DNA of 8,720 nt, from NCBI GenBank assembly GCA_019454705.1, contig JACFNS010000077.1, positions 1 to 8,720 on the forward strand. Direction: 5' to 3'. This document shows, one piece after another, positions 6,477 through 8,720 of this stretch (within the stretch, counting starts at the first letter, position 1; each line of letters begins with the position of its first letter). Under the pieces are notes generated by a model. That model was not told the DNA's origin and made no database searches. It was given only the letters and a program-made list of their open reading frames with translations. The position numbers and the translations under genes are program-made. The stretch comes from Taibaiella sp. (GTDB taxonomy: Bacteria; Bacteroidota; Bacteroidia; Chitinophagales; Chitinophagaceae).

Positions 6477-7004
6477 TTATTTCTTCATGCGGAATTTACC
6501 ATCCGTGATTTTTTTCGTGTCTTTGGTTTCTTCGCTGTAACCATCAAAGCTGAAAGTCCCTTCAACAATGCTGCCATCGTCTTTGGTGATGGTGAATGTG
6601 CCGGTAGTGGTGCTGCCCGGTGTTTCGGCCTTCCATGCTGAGTAATTGCTTGTGGCTACGCTGCCGGTCATGTAGCGGGCATAACTGTTGGTGCCGCCTG
6701 TGCCTACCGTATAAGTGCCGGCGCCATTGTAGTTGTACAGGTTGATGAGGAATACACCGGATGTAACAGGGCTAAGCGCAGCCTGTATAGTGAGCAAACC
6801 CTGGTGGGAGGAGGTGATGGAAGTGTTGGTGCTCTGCATATCGGCCGACCAATCTGCCCCATCAATTTTAGCTGTGAAGTAGAAGTTGGTGTCAGTAGTG
6901 TTGTTATTATTGTTGTTGTTGGGCTGCGGGTCTGATGTTTTGGAGCAGGATATGGCTGCTGCTGTTACCAGCAACAATGTAAGCCATGTGTATATTTTTT
7001 TCAT
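6477..7004 (-). CDS. Small surface lipoprotein, DUF6252-like, with poly-Asn linker
   Basis: This 175-residue protein has a lipoprotein signal peptide whose hydrophobic stretch (7-17) ends at AISC, with C20 as the lipidated residue. A low-complexity linker follows, including seven consecutive asparagines (29-35). The mature domain (about 40-175) is rich in Ser, Thr, Gly and beta strands. It opens with F-T-A-K-I-D-G-A-D-W (43-52) and ends with a G-T-F-S-F-D-G...I-T-D-G-K-F pattern, which recalls the DUF6252 family of Bacteroidota lipoproteins; that assignment is by eye. No enzymatic motif is seen. It is a single-gene unit with its own terminator. A TACTTTTA element (7029-7036, minus strand) is one mismatch from the -7 consensus and would give a leader of about 18 nt. 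Function is unknown. Confidence 0.82.
   Translation of the reverse strand: MKKIYTWLTLLLVTAAAISCSKTSDPQPNNNNNNNTTDTNFYFTAKIDGADWSADMQSTNTSITSSHQGLLTIQAALSPVTSGVFLINLYNYNGAGTYTVGTGGTNSYARYMTGSVATSNYSAWKAETPGSTTTGTFTITKDDGSIVEGTFSFDGYSEETKDTKKITDGKFRMKK
6901..6920 (-). repeat. AAC/AAT trinucleotide tract encoding poly-Asn
   Basis: Seven consecutive Asn codons (mostly AAC, with AAT interspersed) form a short microsatellite just after the lipidated cysteine of the lipoprotein. Slippage would change linker length in steps of one residue without breaking the frame. Confidence 0.7.
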
Positions 7005-7110
7005 AAGCTGTGTGTATTTGTTGAGGTATAAAAGTACTGTCTTGCATTTCCTTGTGGTATTCGTACTGGTGGGTATATGTTAGTAAAATTTAATAAGATA
7101 TGCCTGAGTG

Positions 7111-7140
7111 AAAAAGGATAGCTGTTAAGCTATCCTTTTT
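7111..7140 (-). terminator. Bidirectional terminator, probably the original tRNA terminator
   Basis: AAAAAGGATAGCT and its exact complement AGCTATCCTTTTT form a 13-bp stem around a 4-nt GTTA loop, with A and T tails giving function on both strands. It lies 5 bp beyond the 3' end of the tRNA remnant (read leftwards) and upstream of the lipoprotein promoter, so it most likely ended the tRNA gene that existed before integration. Confidence 0.85.
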
Positions 7141-7145
7141 CTGAG

Positions 7146-7167
7146 TAGTCCGACCTGGACTCGAACC
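7146..7167 (-). other. tRNA 3'-end remnant / left attachment site of an integrative element
   Basis: Read on the minus strand this is GGTTCGAGTCC followed by AGGTCGGACTA. That gives T-stem positions 52-53, a complete TTCGAGT T loop, the 3' T-stem strand, a 7-nt acceptor strand and a discriminator A, with CCA not encoded. Upstream, T-stem pairing fails at two positions (C-G-A where T-C-C-like bases are needed) and no anticodon or D arm follows, so the gene is cut. AGTCC (7147-7151) and GGACT (7157-7161) form an inverted repeat around GACCT, the geometry of core sites for a tyrosine recombinase. An integrase gene follows about 200 bp to the right. Amino-acid identity cannot be told from this fragment. 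Confidence 0.78.
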
Positions 7168-7172
7168 CGTGA

Positions 7173-7365
7173 TATTTGACTTTCTCTAATTTTTCTATTC
7201 ATCAATACAGGCGTACATAAACTAAGATTGACAGCGATTGCAGTAGATAAAAGAAATTAAGATTAGTAAAGACGAGAAAAAATAAATAGTCCCCCAATTA
7301 GTCCCCATTGATTATCGGGGGACTATTTTCCGTATTTTTACATTGTTCAACATTGCAAATTTTTT
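7173..7365. promoter_or_regulatory. Repeat-rich integrase leader region
   Basis: No gene is present. The AT-rich stretch holds two TAAGATT (7223-7229, 7258-7264) and two GATTG (7226-7230, 7236-7240) copies, which could be recombinase arm sites. Nearer the integrase, TAGTCCCC occurs at 7287-7294 and 7299-7306 and inverted at 7318-7325. No clean promoter consensus is visible before the ATG; GTATTTTTACA (7331-7341) is the nearest match. Confidence 0.45.
7284..7328. repeat. 12-bp inverted repeat with an alternative inner arm, upstream of integrase
   Basis: AAATAGTCCCCC (7284-7295) pairs perfectly with GGGGGACTATTT (7317-7328). A second copy of the left arm, TAGTCCCC (7299-7306), could instead pair with GGGGACTA (7318-7325), leaving an 11-nt loop. 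The two hairpins exclude each other. The minus-strand reading is followed by ATTTTTTC, so it may also terminate leftward transcripts. It lies 38 bp before the integrase ATG. Confidence 0.65.
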
Positions 7366-8640
7366 ATGAGAGTTACATTCTACCTGAAAGACAGTAAGGC
7401 GAAACGGGACACGCCTATATATGCCCGTATTTCCCTGAATGGCAAGCCATTTTTAAAATATTCCCTCCAGCAGTCAATTGAGCCGAAGCACTGGAATCAG
7501 AAAGAGCAGGAGGCAAGGAGAACCCTTACAGGTTATTCCAGCTTCAACCACCTATTGAGGAGCAGGGCGGCAGACATGGAAGATGTATATAGGAACTATG
7601 TTATTTTAAAGAAGAGTGAACCAACAAAAGCGACATTAAAGCAACTGCTGGATGAGAGAATAAAGCCTGAGGCAATAGACAAAGAAGACAAAGGTGGCTT
7701 TTTTGCTTTTTACAATAAGTTTATTGAACAAACTGAAAAAGGTGTAAGGCTAAACCATAGAGGGAAAGTAATGGCTAAAGGTACTATCAAGAGTTACAAA
7801 AACACTTTGAGATACCTGCATTCGTATCAGGGTACGGTAAAGCGGCCTGTGGATTTTGACACCATAGATATGGAGTTTTATTCCAGTTTTCGAGAATATT
7901 TGTCTAAGAAGTGTATGCAGGGAACAAACTCAGTGGATAAGCATATAAAGACAATAATAACAATATTGAACGATGCCACAGAAAGAGGTATTAATAAGAA
8001 TCTTGCATTTAGGAGTAAAGGGTTTAAGCGAGTTACTGAAAGGGTGGATAGTATATATTTAACAGAAGCTGAAATACAATTGCTGGCAGATATAGACCTG
8101 AAAGGCAGGAAAGGGCATGAGCAGGTGCGTGACTTATTCATTGTAGGTTGTCACACTGGTTTAAGGTTTTCTGATTTGAGCAGGGTAAAGGCTGAACATA
8201 TTAAGGATGGCTATATAGAGATAACACAACAAAAGACTGGTGAACCAGTAGTAATACCAGTGCATCCTCAGGTTGAAATAATACTAATAAAATATAACGG
8301 TGAATTACCTCCAGCAATCACAAACCAAAAAACCAACCAATACCTGAAAGAGATTGCAAAAGGTATTCCAGCTTTTAAGGAGAAGCTTAGTAAAAGTTTT
8401 ACAAAAGGAGGTGCGGGTATTAATCAAAACCTTGAAAAATGGAGGTTAATAAGCTCACACACGGCAAGGCGTTCATTTGCTACTAACAACTACCTGAATG
8501 GAGTTCCTGCTATTACTATAATGGCAATAACCGGACATAAAACAGAAAGAGCGTTTATGAATTACATTAAGGTTACACCAAGGGAACATGCTAAAATCAT
8601 TGCTTTAAGCTGGCGACAAAATTCGGCTAAACAGGCATGA
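7366..8640 (+). CDS. int: Tyrosine recombinase / site-specific integrase
   Basis: This 424-residue protein is a full-length Bacteroidota-type integrase. An N-terminal arm-DNA-binding domain (about 1-95) opens with the usual V-T-F-Y-L-K-D and I-Y-A-R-I-S-L-N-G. The SAM-like core-binding domain spans about 112-215 and the catalytic domain about 228-412. The complete active site is seen: R267 in H-T-G-L-R-F-S-D-L, K290 in Q-Q-K-T-G, H365 and R368 in S-S-H-T-A-R-R-S-F-A-T-N, H391 in G-H-K-T, and the nucleophile Y400 in F-M-N-Y-I. It should cut and rejoin DNA at att sites. It sits about 200 bp inside the truncated tRNA site and reads into the element. Its AT-rich third positions differ from the parE side, fitting foreign origin. 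Nothing shows whether the element is a prophage, a conjugative element or a small island. Confidence 0.95.
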   Translation: MRVTFYLKDSKAKRDTPIYARISLNGKPFLKYSLQQSIEPKHWNQKEQEARRTLTGYSSFNHLLRSRAADMEDVYRNYVILKKSEPTKATLKQLLDERIKPEAIDKEDKGGFFAFYNKFIEQTEKGVRLNHRGKVMAKGTIKSYKNTLRYLHSYQGTVKRPVDFDTIDMEFYSSFREYLSKKCMQGTNSVDKHIKTIITILNDATERGINKNLAFRSKGFKRVTERVDSIYLTEAEIQLLADIDLKGRKGHEQVRDLFIVGCHTGLRFSDLSRVKAEHIKDGYIEITQQKTGEPVVIPVHPQVEIILIKYNGELPPAITNQKTNQYLKEIAKGIPAFKEKLSKSFTKGGAGINQNLEKWRLISSHTARRSFATNNYLNGVPAITIMAITGHKTERAFMNYIKVTPREHAKIIALSWRQNSAKQA

Positions 8641-8679
8641 TGATATATTAGTGAAAAATATTTGCCAAAAAGTTTTTTA

Positions 8680-8711
8680 TTTGTTGTACTCTAATAGCTT
8701 TATTATCTTAA
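8680..8711 (+). promoter_or_regulatory. Weak candidate promoter reading into the element
   Basis: TTTG (8680-8683) and TATCTTAA (8704-8711) have the 20-nt spacing of Bacteroidota promoters, but the -7 box misses the last two consensus bases. It would serve a gene beyond the window edge. Bases 8641-8720 hold no gene that can be supported. Confidence 0.3.
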
Positions 8712-8720
8712 TTTATCGAG

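Noticed and set aside
7140..7240. Complete tRNA gene
   Set aside because: Only the T loop, part of the T stem and the 3' acceptor strand are present; there is no anticodon arm, D arm or 5' acceptor strand, and two T-stem pairs fail.
1..8720. CRISPR array, insertion sequence or defence system
   Set aside because: No regularly spaced repeats, transposase or defence-family domains are visible; element cargo, if any, lies right of the window.

Overview
The window looks like chromosome from a member of the Bacteroidota, probably Chitinophagales or a relative (an inference). The evidence is a GldN-family protein, which is restricted to Bacteroidota, a Bacteroidota-type ParE, TAnnTTTG-like -7 promoter boxes, weak Shine-Dalgarno sites and a Bacteroidota-type tyrosine integrase.

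Layout. Positions 1-4095 hold five genes read leftwards with gaps of only about 10-30 bp. In reading order they are parE (topoisomerase IV subunit B), an exported protein with an NADase-type glycan-binding (discoidin-like) domain, a short orphan GldN-like exported protein, a subclass B1 metallo-beta-lactamase, and the first 31 codons of an unidentified gene cut by the window edge. The spacing suggests one transcript. Three of the products carry signal peptides, so a housekeeping topoisomerase gene heads a cassette of envelope or periplasmic proteins. No parC is present in the window.

Positions 4096-4616 carry no convincing protein gene but are not empty. They contain a leftward terminator with no gene feeding it, preceded about 150 bp upstream by a good leftward TTTG-N20-TATTTTTG promoter whose spacer is exactly an inverted repeat. 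Together these predict a small RNA of about 160 nt. Repeats with a TTTTGTTA core lie between it and parE. Positions 4617-6292 hold a rightward AraC-family regulator and a polytopic membrane protein, ending at a strong terminator (6375-6403). A leftward small lipoprotein with a poly-Asn linker follows (6477-7004), with its own terminator.

From about 7146 the window enters a mobile element. A truncated tRNA 3' end (acceptor strand, T loop and part of the T stem) sits directly beside an orphaned leftward terminator. It is followed by a repeat-rich leader and a complete tyrosine recombinase gene reading rightwards into the element. This is the expected left attachment junction of an integrative element inserted in a tRNA gene. 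The reconstituted tRNA and the cargo should lie to the right of the window. The last 80 bases hold a weak candidate promoter and no gene.
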